Shown: positions 42,701 to 61,499, numbered from the stretch's first letter. The stretch: DNA of 64,000 nt from Euglena gracilis (GCA_039621445.1 CP154956.1:42990437-43054436); one strand, 5' to 3'. The notes: a model not told the origin generated them from the letters alone. Numbers and translations are program-made.

Positions 42701-45183
42701 AAAACTTTGGTCTCGGGAAAAAATCTGGTCCAATGCGGATTTCTTCTAAGTCAAATTATTTCCAGCAGAAATTTGGGAAAAACCTTAAAAAAGGCCTAGA
42801 AATCGCCAAATTTTGTCAAATTTTGTGAAACTTGACAAATTTTGGCAACTTTGCACTGTGAAATGTTCGAGAACTGGCTAAAACTCATCTCGCCTTCCAT
42901 TTCAAGTTCATTCAAAAATTGTGGAAAAGGAAAATTTATGGAAAAATTGCGGAAAAATTGCGGAAATTACGGAATAATTGCAGAAAATTGCGGAAAATTG
43001 CGGAAATTGCAGAAACTTGTGGAAACTGCGGAATAAATGCGGAGATCAATTCCCCCTCCTGGACCTTTCGATGACCCATCGGACAGACTTCCCTCGCCCC
43101 TACACTAACCTGGCTGTCTACAATACAGACAACAATCATGGCACAAAGGCACGGGGGGAAAAATACAGAAAAAACACGGTAAATTTTGCATTTTAAAATA
43201 AAAAATAATATAATATTTATAATACAATATAATAAAATTTATATTTTAAGAATTATCTAGACAATGGGAAAATTCACCATTTCAAAGAAAACAGTGGCAA
43301 TTTTTCTGACCTGTAATAATAAAAATTTACCCCCCAAACAACTCAAAACTCCAGAAATAATTTCTCCTAGTGGTTTTCTTTTTTTTTGATTTTTCATAAC
43401 AAAACAAACCCCAAAAATTGACAGTATTTCATAACCTGGACTTTTTGAGGTTCGACAATTACTGGGAGTGGTCAAGGTATAGGAAGTGCGCACTGGACAA
43501 AAATTACAAAAGTATTCTGGGAGAATCTGGGTGGCCATTAACTGCCCCAGGATTTACCCTGCTGAAAATGGTGCGATTGACCACATTGGGGTGGATTCTC
43601 CTTCTTTGTGTTCCCACCAACCCTTTGCACAAATACAGCTGTGGTTGGTTTGCGCAAATGCGCACAACGATGGTGTGCGTATTCGTGCAAACGGACCCCA
43701 AAGTGGTCAAACGCAATGCCCCTGCACCAGCGAGGTTTTTGGGGGCTGGCAGTAGCCGGTGCCTGGCCATCAGGCCCATGTTCTCGAAGTCGTTAGAGAG
43801 GTCGCGGTACTTCTGGTTGCTCAGGGCCTTGATGGGCGACGTGTAGATCACCCGCTTGCTGTCCCGCAGGCACATGGCGATGGCGTACTCCGCCACGGCG
43901 GTCTTGCCGGCGCTGGTGTGGGCGGCGACCATCACGCTGTCCCCCGTCTCCAGGCAGGCAGGGGCAGGGCCGGGCTCCGTGGGGCGGGTTGCTGTGTGCT
44001 GCCACAGCGTGGCGGTCATGCCTGTGCTTACCGACCGGGGGGGAGGGGGTGCTGTAGAGTGCCTGCCCATAGCAGGCACACCCCCCCGGGGGTGGGGTCC
44101 GGGGGGACCAGGAAATTTTCATTGAAAATGGCCTATTCCGGGCCCCCGAGCCTTCGACGTCGGGGTCGGAGGGGGGTGCCTGCTATGGGCAGGCACCCCC
44201 AAAAACCCAACCCCCCGGGGGGGGGTTGGTGGGTGCTATAGGGTGCCTGCCCTTAGCACCCCCCCGTGGGTAGGCACCCGACTAAGCACAAGCCTGGTGC
44301 AAGTTGCACACAAGAATTCGTGGCGCGTGGTACACTCATGTCCCATCCATGTGCCACACTGTTTGCCAAAATTTCTTCGGAAATTCAAATTTGAAATCAA
44401 AAATAAAATAAAATCAAACAGAAATTCAAAATAAGAATTCCTGAGCCGACACAGAGATGCCTTGTGGCACTCTGGAAGGCAGCCAGTTTGACAACTCCCA
44501 TCCAGCCAGCAAAGGTGAATGCGGGGAATCGCTGTGGGGCAGTCAGGCCCTGCTCGATGGCGTCCCGCTGGAAGGGGTCCAGCTCGAAGGGGTACTGCCG
44601 GGCCGGGTTGGCGGGGAACTGCGGCATTTGGGCATCCCGCTCCCGCGGCGTGATGGTCTGGGCCCGTTTGGGCTGCGGTGCATCCCCCGGGGCCAGGGCC
44701 AGCCGGAGGGAGAGCCACGATCCAGAGGAGAGTGGATGCTAGAACCGGAAAAAAAATGCAAACAGCTAAATTGCGGAATTTGCCAGAAAAATTGACGATT
44801 GGTGCCCACGTTTTGAACTGTCATTCACGTTTTTTTGACGAAAAGACCGAAAACTAACGTATTATTATTGAGCTACGTTTGTATTTTAGGGAACATACTG
44901 ATTCCAAACATCAGAAATTTGTTTGCCCAAAAACTCAAAAATGGCCAAGAAAAAATTGGGCCTAGGGTAAAATGTAGCCCAAGGTGCGAAATTTTTTCGA
45001 AGTGGAAATCACTTCCCACCAGAATTGGGGGGGGGGGACAAAAAAAGGTAAAACCTGCAAATTTGATAAAATCTAAAAAACCTTCAGCATTCACAGTCAT
45101 ACACAAACGTTAGCCTGCAGTTAGTGACGCTCATGCCTGGCCCTGGGCGATGCGTCCTCCAGGGGGCGCTTGTTGGTGGCCAT
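14969..45183 (-). CDS. MTR4: Mtr4/SKIV2L2-type DExH RNA helicase (whole gene, 21 exons)
   Basis: ATP-dependent 3'-5' RNA helicase that feeds substrates to the nuclear exosome. Exons (minus strand): 45183-45149, 44688-44556, 43959-43768, 42349-42149, 42069-42005, 41297-41123, 40275-40114, 39732-39635, 38785-38638, 36635-36401, 35575-35433, 35007-34885, 34776-34647, 34316-34162, 33856-33692, 33402-33340, 32498-about 32397, about 32117-31959, 28156-28026, 15517-about 15448, about 15223-14969. All phases close, giving about 979 aa (typical Mtr4 is about 1040-1070). Motifs: AHTSAGKT (about 69-76), DEIH (160-163), SAT (191-193), [10 protein letters not shown] (452-461) and a C-terminal DSHCT domain ending IVFAASLYL-stop. 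Introns are mostly nonconventional (CAG at +4..+6, CTG at -8..-6); intron 15 is GT-AG. Boundaries at introns 3, 6-8, 11, 17 and 20 are less certain. Confidence 0.93.
15634..16005. mobile_element. 372-bp TIR element with perfect 8-bp target duplication
   Basis: Ends are a perfect 17-bp inverted repeat (CAGGCATTTGCTTAAGG / CCTTAAGCAAATGCCTG), flanked by GTTGAGTG at 15626-15633 and again at 16006-16013. Runs of C and G lie just inside the ends, and a central hairpin (GGCGCTTCGCGCC, about 15839) sits between CCAAAAATGGCC-type sequence. Non-coding. It shares CAG...CTG termini and duplication length with the nonconventional introns. Confidence 0.9.
16331..17045. repeat. Left arm of an 11-kb-spaced inverted repeat
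   Basis: Inverted copy of 28640-30225: shared landmarks include GCGCTGGCGGGTCGAATAAC (about 16468), the GTAGATAGAGCGTTCC segment (about 16705) and AAATGTATGTCC-like units near 16750 and 16980. It contains two units of a dispersed repeat (ATTTCCTTTGATTTGGCTTC, then GGGGAGTTGCGGGGAAATC-like sequence). No gene. Confidence 0.75.
17046..18282 (+). other. Upstream region of gene N1 with palindrome copies
   Basis: No convincing coding sequence. Holds at least four copies of the TTGCGCAATTGCGC palindrome (about 17115, 17668, 17779, 18097) and a moderately GC-rich stretch at 17.2-17.5 kb. Position suggests promoter/5' leader of the gene starting at 18283, but no specific promoter motif is visible. 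Confidence 0.4.
18283..21983 (+). CDS. Gene N1: 883-aa unclassified protein with transposase-like motifs
   Basis: Exons 18283-19071, 19575-21200 and 21747-21983 join in phase 0 (donor GTTGGT at 21201; acceptor ATGCAG at 21746; the first intron's GTACCG donor and GAG acceptor are weaker). GC-rich, codon-biased. Visible features: [10 protein letters not shown] (Asp at about 180), [33 protein letters not shown] (Asp at about 310), [18 protein letters not shown] (His at about 344), a long Arg/Glu/Gln coiled-coil region (about 405-480) and a Ser/Arg/Pro-rich tail. Acidic residues at the ends of hydrophobic strands in this order would suit an RNase H-fold DDE enzyme, but I do not recognise a named family. 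Opposite-strand ORFs here are GC shadows. Confidence 0.6.
21984..22527. other. Spacer between genes N1 and N2
   Basis: 544 bp without coding features. Contains TGCCTGAAAATGCC-type AT-rich sequence and likely the N1 3' end and N2 promoter. No palindrome copy was seen within it. Confidence 0.4.
22528..26722 (+). CDS. Gene N2: about 1000-aa protein with ParB/sulfiredoxin-like N-terminus
   Basis: Exons about 22528-22918, 23218-23312, 23470-23717, 23879-24190, 24316-24705, 24961-25173, 25364-26722. Clear GT-AG signals at several joins (GTGTGT 22919/CACAG 23217; GTAAGT 24706/GAGCAG 24960; CGCAG 25363). ATG sits in CACCATGG. The Ala/Pro/Glu-rich start is followed by [39 protein letters not shown] and [19 protein letters not shown], resembling ParB/Srx folds where SGQHITSA would take the place of the GERR box. 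Helical middle; the last exon has an Arg/Lys/Glu coiled coil, acidic and Ser runs, (GK)n at about 26296-26335 and a basic end. Exon 3 shows a frame conflict near 23530. ParB-like assignment is inference. Confidence 0.6.
23054..23196 (+). repeat. Four tandem 39-bp units carrying the palindrome, in N2 intron 1
   Basis: Starts at about 23054, 23093, 23132 and 23171. Each unit contains ATTTGATTTGCGCAATTGCG followed by CGCACAAGC and ACACAATGTC with one or two differences. It ends about 20 bp before the 3' splice site of the intron. Confidence 0.9.
23363..23455 (+). repeat. CCCCTCTCGTGCNG minisatellite in N2 intron 2
   Basis: About seven near-identical 14-15-bp units (CCCCTCTCGTGCCG) immediately upstream of a TCGCAG acceptor. 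They may serve as an extended pyrimidine tract. Confidence 0.75.
26723..27779 (+). other. Region downstream of N2 with GC-rich islands
   Basis: Holds three palindrome copies (about 26823, 26952, 27450) and two GC-rich islands with exon-like composition (about 27003-27095 and 27240-27330, the latter readable as [19 protein letters not shown]). They could be further small exons of an element gene, but no splice chain could be built. A GGTCA tandem run lies at 27764-27787. Confidence 0.35.
27780..27992 (+). repeat. Inverted repeat arm on the intron-19 side of Mtr4 exon 19
   Basis: About 205 bp matching 28343-28557 in inverted orientation (shared: ACCCAGGTGATTCGGAAACT, CAGTCGCTCGCGACTG, GATAATCCGCCG, TTATCCC/GGGATAA, AGCTCAGCGACC). 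Mtr4 exon 19 (28026-28156) lies between the arms. Confidence 0.85.
28343..28557 (-). repeat. Inverted repeat arm on the intron-18 side of Mtr4 exon 19
   Basis: Partner of 27780-27992. In the pre-mRNA the two arms could pair, leaving exon 19 and about 350 nt in the loop. Confidence 0.85.
29060..29690 (+). repeat. Four tandem units of about 162-167 bp
   Basis: The marker GCCCGAAACGATGTTTTTT (last unit variant) recurs at about 29098, 29258, 29425 and 29587. Each unit also contains GAGCCGAAAATGAGCG and GGGCCGCCAACCCATTGACT. The homologous inverted arm at 16.45-16.6 kb has only one unit. Confidence 0.85.
29757..30185. mobile_element. 429-bp TIR element with TA target duplication
   Basis: Inserted in the right inverted-repeat arm: the left flank ends CTTATTA and the right flank starts TAAGAGCTC, while the empty site in the other arm (about 16361) corresponds to CTTATTAAGAGCTC, so TA is duplicated. 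The ends are inverted repeats beginning CCCTCC, followed by CTATGTCCAACGACC. GGTCGTTGGACATAGG units are repeated at the right end, and a GGCGCTTCGCGCC hairpin is central (about 30060). Non-coding, Tc1/mariner-like target choice. Related short pieces occur at 31440-31490, 31730-31750, 38380-38445 and 54600-54680. Confidence 0.8.
30236..30515. repeat. Fragment of the CCAGTCAGTCAC repeat family
   Basis: Carries AAAACCAGTCAGTCACTC blocks on both sides of GCGCCTTCGGTGCC, framed by G and C runs, like the element at 31034-31385. Clear termini and target duplication were not found, so it is probably truncated. 30520-31020 is unannotated intron sequence. Confidence 0.6.
31034..31385. mobile_element. 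352-bp TIR element with perfect 8-bp target duplication
   Basis: Flanked by GTCCAACG at 31026-31033 and 31386-31393. The left end CATACAATTGCTTACCGACC pairs with a right end whose reverse complement is CAGGCAATTGCTTAAGCAC. Interior: CCAGTCAGTCAC blocks, G/C runs and the hairpin GGCGCCTTCGGCGCC at about 31220. Lies in Mtr4 intron 18. Confidence 0.85.
31394..31958. other. Remainder of Mtr4 intron 18 upstream of exon 18's 3' end
   Basis: No gene. Contains two GGGGG-rich copies of CGCTACTGACC followed by GGTGGTCGTT-type sequence (about 31405-31480 and 31695-31745), related to the TA-flanked element family, with AT-rich DNA between. Confidence 0.4.
31959..35007 (-). CDS. MTR4: Mtr4 exons 12-18: stalk/arch (KOW) and helical region
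   Basis: Exon 12: [11 protein letters not shown]. Exon 13: [19 protein letters not shown], the start of the KOW-like arch. Exon 14: [12 protein letters not shown] and [13 protein letters not shown]. Exon 15: [11 protein letters not shown] and [17 protein letters not shown]. Exon 16: [18 protein letters not shown]. Exon 17: [19 protein letters not shown]. Exon 18: [18 protein letters not shown] and [19 protein letters not shown]. The arch, which recruits exosome adaptors, is shorter than in human MTR4. Exact ends of exon 17 and the start of exon 18 are uncertain. Confidence 0.9.
32914..33237. mobile_element. 324-bp TA-flanked TIR element filled with a CTGTCAGGGTCC minisatellite
   Basis: Ends CCTACCCCCC... 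and ...GGGGGGTAGG, flanked by TA at 32912-32913 and 33238-33239. The interior is an array of about eight AACCTGTCAGGGTCCC / GGAAACTGTCAGGGTCC units with interspersed GGTACCGGCC. Lies in Mtr4 intron 16. Non-coding. Confidence 0.75.
35109..35359. mobile_element. 251-bp CAGGGG...CCCCTG element, perfect 8-bp target duplication
   Basis: In Mtr4 intron 11. Flanked by GATGTGAT at 35101-35108 and 35360-35367. Begins CAGGGGTTTTTGTTAAGACC and ends ACTAAAAAAAACCCCTG. The centre has GGCGTCTTTTGCGCC. Same family as 48117-48395 and 48975-49278. Confidence 0.93.
35433..40275 (-). CDS. MTR4: Mtr4 exons 7-11: RecA2 and winged-helix region
   Basis: Exon 7: [15 protein letters not shown]. Exon 8: [17 protein letters not shown]. 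Exon 9: [19 protein letters not shown] and [13 protein letters not shown]. Exon 10: [19 protein letters not shown] and [12 protein letters not shown] (motifs V and VI with the arginine fingers). Exon 11: [20 protein letters not shown] and SFYQFQVE. The order and spacing match animal and yeast Mtr4. Introns 9-11 contain transposons with intact target duplications (37312-37567, 35878-36348, 35109-35359), listed separately. Confidence 0.92.
35878..36348. mobile_element. 471-bp CATAC...GTATG element, perfect 8-bp target duplication
   Basis: In Mtr4 intron 10. Flanked by ATCAGCAG at 35870-35877 and 36349-36356. The ends are inverted repeats (CATACATCTCTTTAAGG / CCTTAGAGAGATGTATG, one mismatch). 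Interior has GGCTGGCTAG repeats, long C/G runs and CGGCGCTTTGCGCCG at about 36167. Confidence 0.92.
36707..36789 (+). repeat. (TC)n microsatellite in Mtr4 intron 9
   Basis: About 80 bp of TC dinucleotides with one interruption, some 70 bp beyond the acceptor side of exon 10. The apparent Ser-Leu or Arg-Glu ORFs here are artefacts. Confidence 0.97.
37312..37567. mobile_element. 256-bp CAGGCTTC...GAAGCCTG element, perfect 8-bp target duplication
   Basis: In Mtr4 intron 9. Flanked by GTGTGATT at 37304-37311 and 37568-37575. Starts CAGGCTTCTTTTTAAGACC, ends CCTAAAAAGAAGCCTG, with a GCTTTGCGCCG half-hairpin in the centre. Same family as 35109-35359. The rest of intron 9 (37576-38637) is AT-rich with a CACGCA simple repeat at 38297-38345. 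Confidence 0.93.
38880..39125. repeat. CCAGTCAGTCAC-family element in Mtr4 intron 8
   Basis: GTCAGTCACTACCCCC at the left, AGGGGTCGGCCACTC, the hairpin CGGCGCCTTTGGCGCCG (about 38983), G/C runs, and AAACCAGCCAGTCACTCTG to GGCCAGTGACTAAGTG at the right. Clearly related to 31034-31385; no clean target duplication seen. Confidence 0.65.
41123..45183 (-). CDS. MTR4: Mtr4 exons 1-6: N-terminus and RecA1 domain
   Basis: Exon 1 is only 35 nt ([12 protein letters not shown]). It was found because intron 1 then obeys the CAG/CTG rule with perfect 9-bp paired ends and the frame closes. Exon 2 carries [14 protein letters not shown] (Q-motif region). Exon 3 has the Walker A motif AHTSAGKT and [13 protein letters not shown]. 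Exon 4 has [13 protein letters not shown] and DEIHYMRD. Exon 5 has [10 protein letters not shown]. Exon 6 has [17 protein letters not shown]. Every catalytic motif of the first RecA domain is present. Intron 3 (42350-43767) and intron 5 (41298-42004) are AT-rich, and I see nothing in them beyond GCGGAAAATTGCGG-type simple repeats. Confidence 0.92.
44022..44296. mobile_element. Probable TIR element in Mtr4 intron 2
   Basis: Left end CATGCCTGTGCTTACCGACC and right end ...GACTAAGCACAAGCCTG are inverted repeats (GCTTGTGCTTA type). GGGTGCCTGC blocks recur inside in both orientations. Flanking 8-mers GTGGCGGT and GTGCAAGT match only 5 of 8, so the copy is old or the ends are slightly off. Confidence 0.55.
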
Positions 45184-45654
45184 CCGGCTCTGGGCAGGCA
45201 GCCGGAGAAGAAGGGTCGCAACCCGTTGCTGCAAGGCACACGGAAAGGAGTGGCGTCGGGACTGAAGTACTGGACACGTAATGTTGTATACGGTATATTG
45301 GCACCGTCAGACACAGGAGCAAATGAATGAACACATGGGGTCTTTCCCACAACAGTACGGGGAGGGATACAACACGATCCCTCAGAAGTGCAAATGCAAA
45401 ATAAGAGGAAAACAAAAAACATCAAAAAAATCAAAACATCCCGTTTTTAGAATTTTGTGGAGTGTGCGAATTTCTACTTGATTTTTTCATTGTGCAATGC
45501 AATTCAGTAACATGAAAAATCATCCAGTTCTTTCCCCAAATACCATGTGCGTAAAAGCAGCCCAATATTTGCAAACCTTTTCAGAAATTACTAAAAGATC
45601 GAGGTGTAAACTTGCACTGTCTGCCCAGTTGCAAACACTATATATTCTATGTTA

Positions 45655-45701
<47 letters not shown>

Positions 45702-48108
45702 ATATATATTCTAAAAATTCCACAATGCTGCACAAATTAATCCAATGAAAACATATTTGAATTGCAATCGCACAAGTTGTGTTCTTCAATATAAATCAAT
45801 TGTATTTTGTTGTTTTTTTTTGCTTTCTTGCATCCAACAATTTTGATTTTTAGTAAACACCAAGCGGGATGATCAGGAATCCCTCATCACCAGCTGAAAT
45901 CTTACGACAACCACCAGAACAAAGAGAAAATCACACCCAGGCATTGGCAACGCCTCCTCCGAGGTTTCAGATAATTAAATGGTTCCATCATCAGGTGAGG
46001 AGGTGTTTCTGGCCATTCCTCTCACACAACATCTGGACTCTGGAAGAAAGTTAATAATTGTTTCTTCCTTTTTGGAAGCCTGGCATGATAATGCATCAAA
46101 CATACGCCCCAGCTCCTAGGCTTTGTTAGCCCCAACAGGTGAAGGGGCCGACTGTGAGATGGTCATCTTGAATCCTGCAAATTGATTCAACAACTCCAAC
46201 AACTTGAGGGGGGGGGGGTATTCTTTTGGATTCAAGTTGTTTGGGTACCATTTGACGTCTAAATGACACCTCCAAACTCAGGAATGAAACATCGTGAACG
46301 CCTTCACCTTCGCTTGAGCAGGGGAAGAGGCACAGACTGCCCTCAAAATGCACACCACGCTCGTTCGGTCCTCAACCCTCAAAGCACACTCGCTCTGTTG
46401 GTGGGTGCTGAAAATCACAAAAGGGGTGTAATATTTTTTGGGGTCAACTTTTGGATTTTTGCTGAAATATTCCATCGAAGAAAGGTCTAAAAATAGTCAC
46501 CCAAAAAGAGACTTTTTTGGTAATTTTGTATTTTTGTCTCAAAAAAATGACAATTTTAACACATACAGAATAGATATAAAAAAAATGCAAAAAAAATCAT
46601 CATTTTGGGGGCATTATCACAGTTTTAAGGGGGTCTACTTTTACTTTACTTTAGGATTTTCCCCAAAAGTACCGAGGTCTTGTTTTGGGGGGAGGGATAA
46701 TTTCTTGGCTCCCTCCGCCGAGGATTGCTCGGCTGCGAGACAACAATCAAATCGATCTGTGTCACACCCTCTCGGTCATTTTAAGCACCTTCTTTCAAAA
46801 TTGAGACTTCTCTTGATCCCCAGAACGGCTCCCTTCACCGAAATAGCTTTCCTGGACACATGATGGGCTGGTCTGAGGGTGGCGGGAGGGACAGGGACGG
46901 GCAGCCTCTAGTTGAGCAGTGCAGCGGAGGGTTATGGTCAGGGGGCGGTCGGATATCTGGCAGGTCGTGGCGAGTGGCCCGAAGACAGTTCGGAAATATA
47001 CACGAAGCCGGGGACAGGGGGGGGGGGGCAGTGGTGCGATTGATACAAAATAGTTTGGGGACAGGTTGACAGCGAATACGTAAGGCGGTGGAGATAACCA
47101 CGGCGCAGGGTGGCAGAGAGGCTGGGCACACAGCGGAATCTTATGGGAAGCCTGATTGCAACCCACTTTTGCTTCCGATATCAAATTGAATCCCGTGGTT
47201 TTCATTGTGTCAAAAAAGAGTCCGAGAAAATCGGTGGCCAAGAAGAGTGCCTTGTTGCCATGTGTTGTTGGGGAGGAAGCAGGAGAGAAACGAGGCAATA
47301 ATCAGGTGGTTCGGGCCCTCTTCCAGCTCTGTCACCGCTGCTTCCTGCCAAGTCCACAAGCCATTCAGAGGACGGAATACAGAGCAGCGGGTACAAGATG
47401 CAGGCAGGGTCTACCGCACCCCCCAGGCACCCATCATGTGGCAAGCTTGGATGGACGTTGTGAGCACCGTGGAGCAGGCACCCCCACCCTCCCCACGGCA
47501 ACAGCGTTGGGGGGGATTGGAACGCTCGCCATCCAAGCATGGTCCCTGCACTGACGTTGACAGGGACCCGCCAGCCTGAGCAGAGGGATGAAGAGCGTTT
47601 GAATGGTCAGCAGGGAGCCTCAAACAGGTCATTGAAATGACCCAAAAAAACCCAACTTGCTGGTTAACTTGATGTACAATTGCAGCTGGAAGCAGGACAA
47701 CAAGACGACTAAGGGACGGGTCCAAATTGTCTTAGGGATGCAAGAACCGGGGTAAACGTGGCTGGGGAAACAAGGGGGGAGGGGCCACCGCAATGGAACT
47801 TGTCAGATTCTGACTTAAACATACCATCCTGCGACCTTAGCAGAGACACCGACCACCAAAATAACGATGGGGAAACCCCCCAAATTCCCATAAATAAAAA
47901 CACCCAGAATCACAATCACCTGAAAAAAACATACCCAATGAAAAGATTGACAAAAATAACGTGCGAAATACTGATTTGGTGTCCAAAGAGTGGCATACAT
48001 CTTTTGAGTGAGAGTGGCAGACCTTTTTCAAGTGATTTCAAACTTCCGCATGGCTGTATACAGGTTCACAGAGTCTTCAAAAGTCCTTGGAGGTCGAGGC
48101 ATTTATCC
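45184..48108. other. Intergenic region between Mtr4 5' end and the AIR9-like 3' end
   Basis: AT-rich DNA immediately upstream of the Mtr4 start (45183). Short ORFs at 46795-47579 on both strands show no family I recognise and lie in a locally GC-richer stretch. A (TA)n run is at 45657-45720. No tRNA or other RNA gene seen. The Mtr4 promoter must lie just above 45183, but no motif stands out. Confidence 0.5.
45657..45720 (+). repeat. (TA)n microsatellite
   Basis: About 60 bp of TA dinucleotides with a small interruption, in the intergenic region upstream of Mtr4. Confidence 0.97.
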
Positions 48109-48116
48109 CTCCAAAC

Positions 48117-48395
48117 CAGGGGCTTTTTTTAAGACCGGCGGGGAGGGGGGTCCCCCCCCCCACCCACCCACCCCCTGGCCCCCCCGGGGGGGGGGGTTCG
48201 GGGGACCCCCAAAAAAATGGCCGAAAATCGCGAAAAGTGCTAAAATGGCACTTTTTTGGCGCCTTTGGCGCCAAAAAGTATATCCCACCCCCCTCCGGGG
48301 GGACCCCCTCCGAAGAGATGGGGGGGGGGGCTCGGCCGGACCCACCCACCCTATCCCCCCCTCCCCCCCGGGGTCCACGACTAAAAAAATCCCTG
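48117..48395. mobile_element. 279-bp CAGGGG...CCCTG element, perfect 8-bp target duplication
   Basis: Flanked by CTCCAAAC at 48109-48116 and 48396-48403. Starts CAGGGGCTTTTTTTAAGACC, ends ACTAAAAAAATCCCTG; the centre has TTTTGGCGCCTTTGGCGCC. Intergenic copy of the family found in Mtr4 introns 9 and 11. Confidence 0.95.
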
Positions 48396-48974
48396 CTCCA
48401 AACACAGATGCTGCACCTCGCGAAAAATACACCGCCCACAACAGTGAGAGGCTTGTCAATAATCACTGAAGGCTTACATTTCTGCATACATATGCACATG
48501 GGTAGAGCAACACACTTGGATTCGAAAACGATCCGGCAGCAGAAGGGGGACCGGAGGGAACCCCAGCGGCAGTTGCAGAGGCTCCCCATGCTCCGAAAGG
48601 GTTCTGTGGCGGGAGAAGAACACGCCACCATGAAAAACGTCCCCTTCCCACAACACGCTGCCCAAGGAACCCCCCCCCCGGCTTGGCCCGGGCCATGATT
48701 GAAGGTAAGGCCAGGGGGCCAACTTTAGGGGGGCCAAGTTTGCATGTAAGGAGGGGGGCCAAGCGCCCGGGGGGGGGGGGAGGTACCTTGGAAGACATCG
48801 ATGTCCCCACATAAACAAATTTGATGCACTCCAAGGATGGGGGAGGAGGGACACCTTGGCGATGGAGGAGGACACGGGCAGCTGGTGCTGGGACAGCGTA
48901 CCTGTGAGGCAGAGTTCGGGGTGGGCTTTGCAAAAATGAACCCCCTTTGCATGCTGATATGCAGATCATGTGGC

Positions 48975-49278
48975 CAGGGGTGTTTTTTTTTAAGACCGGG
49001 GGGGTTGGCACCCACCCACCCACCCACCCCCTGGGGTGCCCCCCCTGGGGGGAGGGGGGGGGTCCCAGGGGACCCACTTTTGCCCGAAAATGGCCAAAAA
49101 GGCTAAATGTAGCACCTTTTTCATAGTTTTTGGCGCCTTTGGCACCGAAAAAGATATACCATCAGCCCCTACCCCCTCCCCCCCCTCCCGGGGGGAAAGG
49201 GGGTCCAAGGGACCCACCCACCCACCCTACCCCCCTCCCCCCCGGGGGAGGGGTCCACGACTAAAAAAAAAAACCCTG
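48975..49278. mobile_element. 304-bp CAGGGG...CCCTG element, 6/8-bp target duplication
   Basis: Flanked by CATGTGGC (48967-48974) and CACGGGGC (49279-49286), 6 of 8 matching. Same start (CAGGGGTGTTTTTTTTTAAG), end (AAAAAAACCCTG) and central GGCGCCTTTGGCACC as 48117-48395. Confidence 0.85.
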
Positions 49279-49286
49279 CACGGGGC

Positions 49287-49775
49287 AACATAATTTGAGA
49301 GGATGGGGTACTGCTTTGTTTCGGAAAGCCTCAGGAAAGCCAGGGACGCCATAACAACAACCACCACCACCACCACCACAACAACGACAACGACAACAAC
49401 AGCAGCAGTAGCAACAGCGAATAAACGATGATAAGAAACCGAATGGGAGGCCTCATCACAGGAATGCAGTCCTAACCAAAAATGATGTTTCTGTGTGACA
49501 GCATACCCCCCAAACCATCCTCTGATCCTGCCAAACGTACTTGGGGCAGGCCTCTTTCAGGGGGTGATGGAAATGAAGAAGTTCACAGGGGTGCACATGC
49601 ATGGCTCTTCAATTCAAATACTGGAAAAATCCGACCAGGAACAATTGCTGGCAGGAAAGATTCTTGTCGGAAAAAATAGACAACTCCTTAAAGTGTCGGG
49701 AAAATGCTGGACGCCTGCACAAATCGGCTGGGAAAAAAATTACAGAAAATTATCTGGACAAAGAAATCTTGTGAA
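49287..49775 (+). other. Intergenic DNA with ACC/AAC triplet repeats
   Basis: No gene recognised. A triplet-rich stretch (ACC, AAC, AGC units) lies at about 49355-49420. Confidence 0.5.
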
Positions 49776-50125
49776 CAGGGGTTTTCCTGAAGACCCCGGG
49801 GAGGGGGGGGTCAGGGATCCAGGGGTCATGGATCCAGCTGGCAGGATGACAGCTGGACCTGGCAGCCGGACTAAAAAATGCCCGAAAAAGCCAAAAAATC
49901 CACCTGAGTTGGCATTTTTCAGTCAAAATTAGCAGATCCCCCCAAAAGAAATAAAATGCCCAAAAATGCCATTTTGGCCATTTTTTTACCCCTTTTTTTC
50001 CGCTGGGCTGGACCCAACTTTATTTCAGCAGACCCCCTGGGGGGTCCGCAGCCTGACTGGGAGGTGCTGCTGGAAAAAAAAGGTGCTGGCTGGACCTGCC
50101 CCCCTCCGAGGAAGAAAAGTCCCTG
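49776..50125. mobile_element. 350-bp CAGGGG...CCCTG element, 6/8-bp target duplication
   Basis: Flanked by CTTGTGAA (49768-49775) and CTTGGAAA (50126-50133), 6 of 8 matching. Starts CAGGGGTTTTCCTGAAGACC and ends GGAAGAAAAGTCCCTG. The interior has GGATCCAGCTGG-type repeats rather than the GGCGCC hairpin, so it is a diverged member. 50134-50555 holds no recognised gene. Confidence 0.75.
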
Positions 50126-50555
50126 CTTGGAAACCCATTTTTTAGTGAGATCTGCACCTTCTAAACAGGCGATTTGGAACAAAAATGCAATCCAAGGTCT
50201 GCTGCGAAGTGTTCACTGGAGGAAATTGGATTCATAAAGCTTGTCAGGAAAAATATTGGGCGGATTCTTAAAATAGCAGGGAAAATCCTGGAAAAAATAT
50301 CGTCCAAGGATTTTCCCACAACTATTCTTACCATTCACCCCCCACTCCAATGTTGATTACATAATATATCATCCGACCTTCCGAGAAAGCAGAGGAGTAA
50401 ATTATGGCTCAAGATGATGGGATATATCATATTTCACCAAACAGTCGTGTGGCCTGGTGCTGACTGTTGCCTGGATATGGCTTGACTGTGGCACAGATGT
50501 TCCCTTTTGATGTTTAGACGACAAAATGCAGATGACAAAAATGTCCGCACACTTT

Positions 50556-61499
<10,944 letters not shown>

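Noticed and set aside
46795-47579. Opposed ORFs of 110-167 codons in the intergenic region
   Set aside because: No recognisable motif, mutually overlapping frames on both strands and no splice support; treated as chance ORFs in a GC-richer stretch.
48117-48395. Reading the C/G-run-rich elements as G-quadruplex promoters
   Set aside because: G/C runs are part of the terminal structure of TIR elements with clear target duplications, so mobile-element origin explains them.
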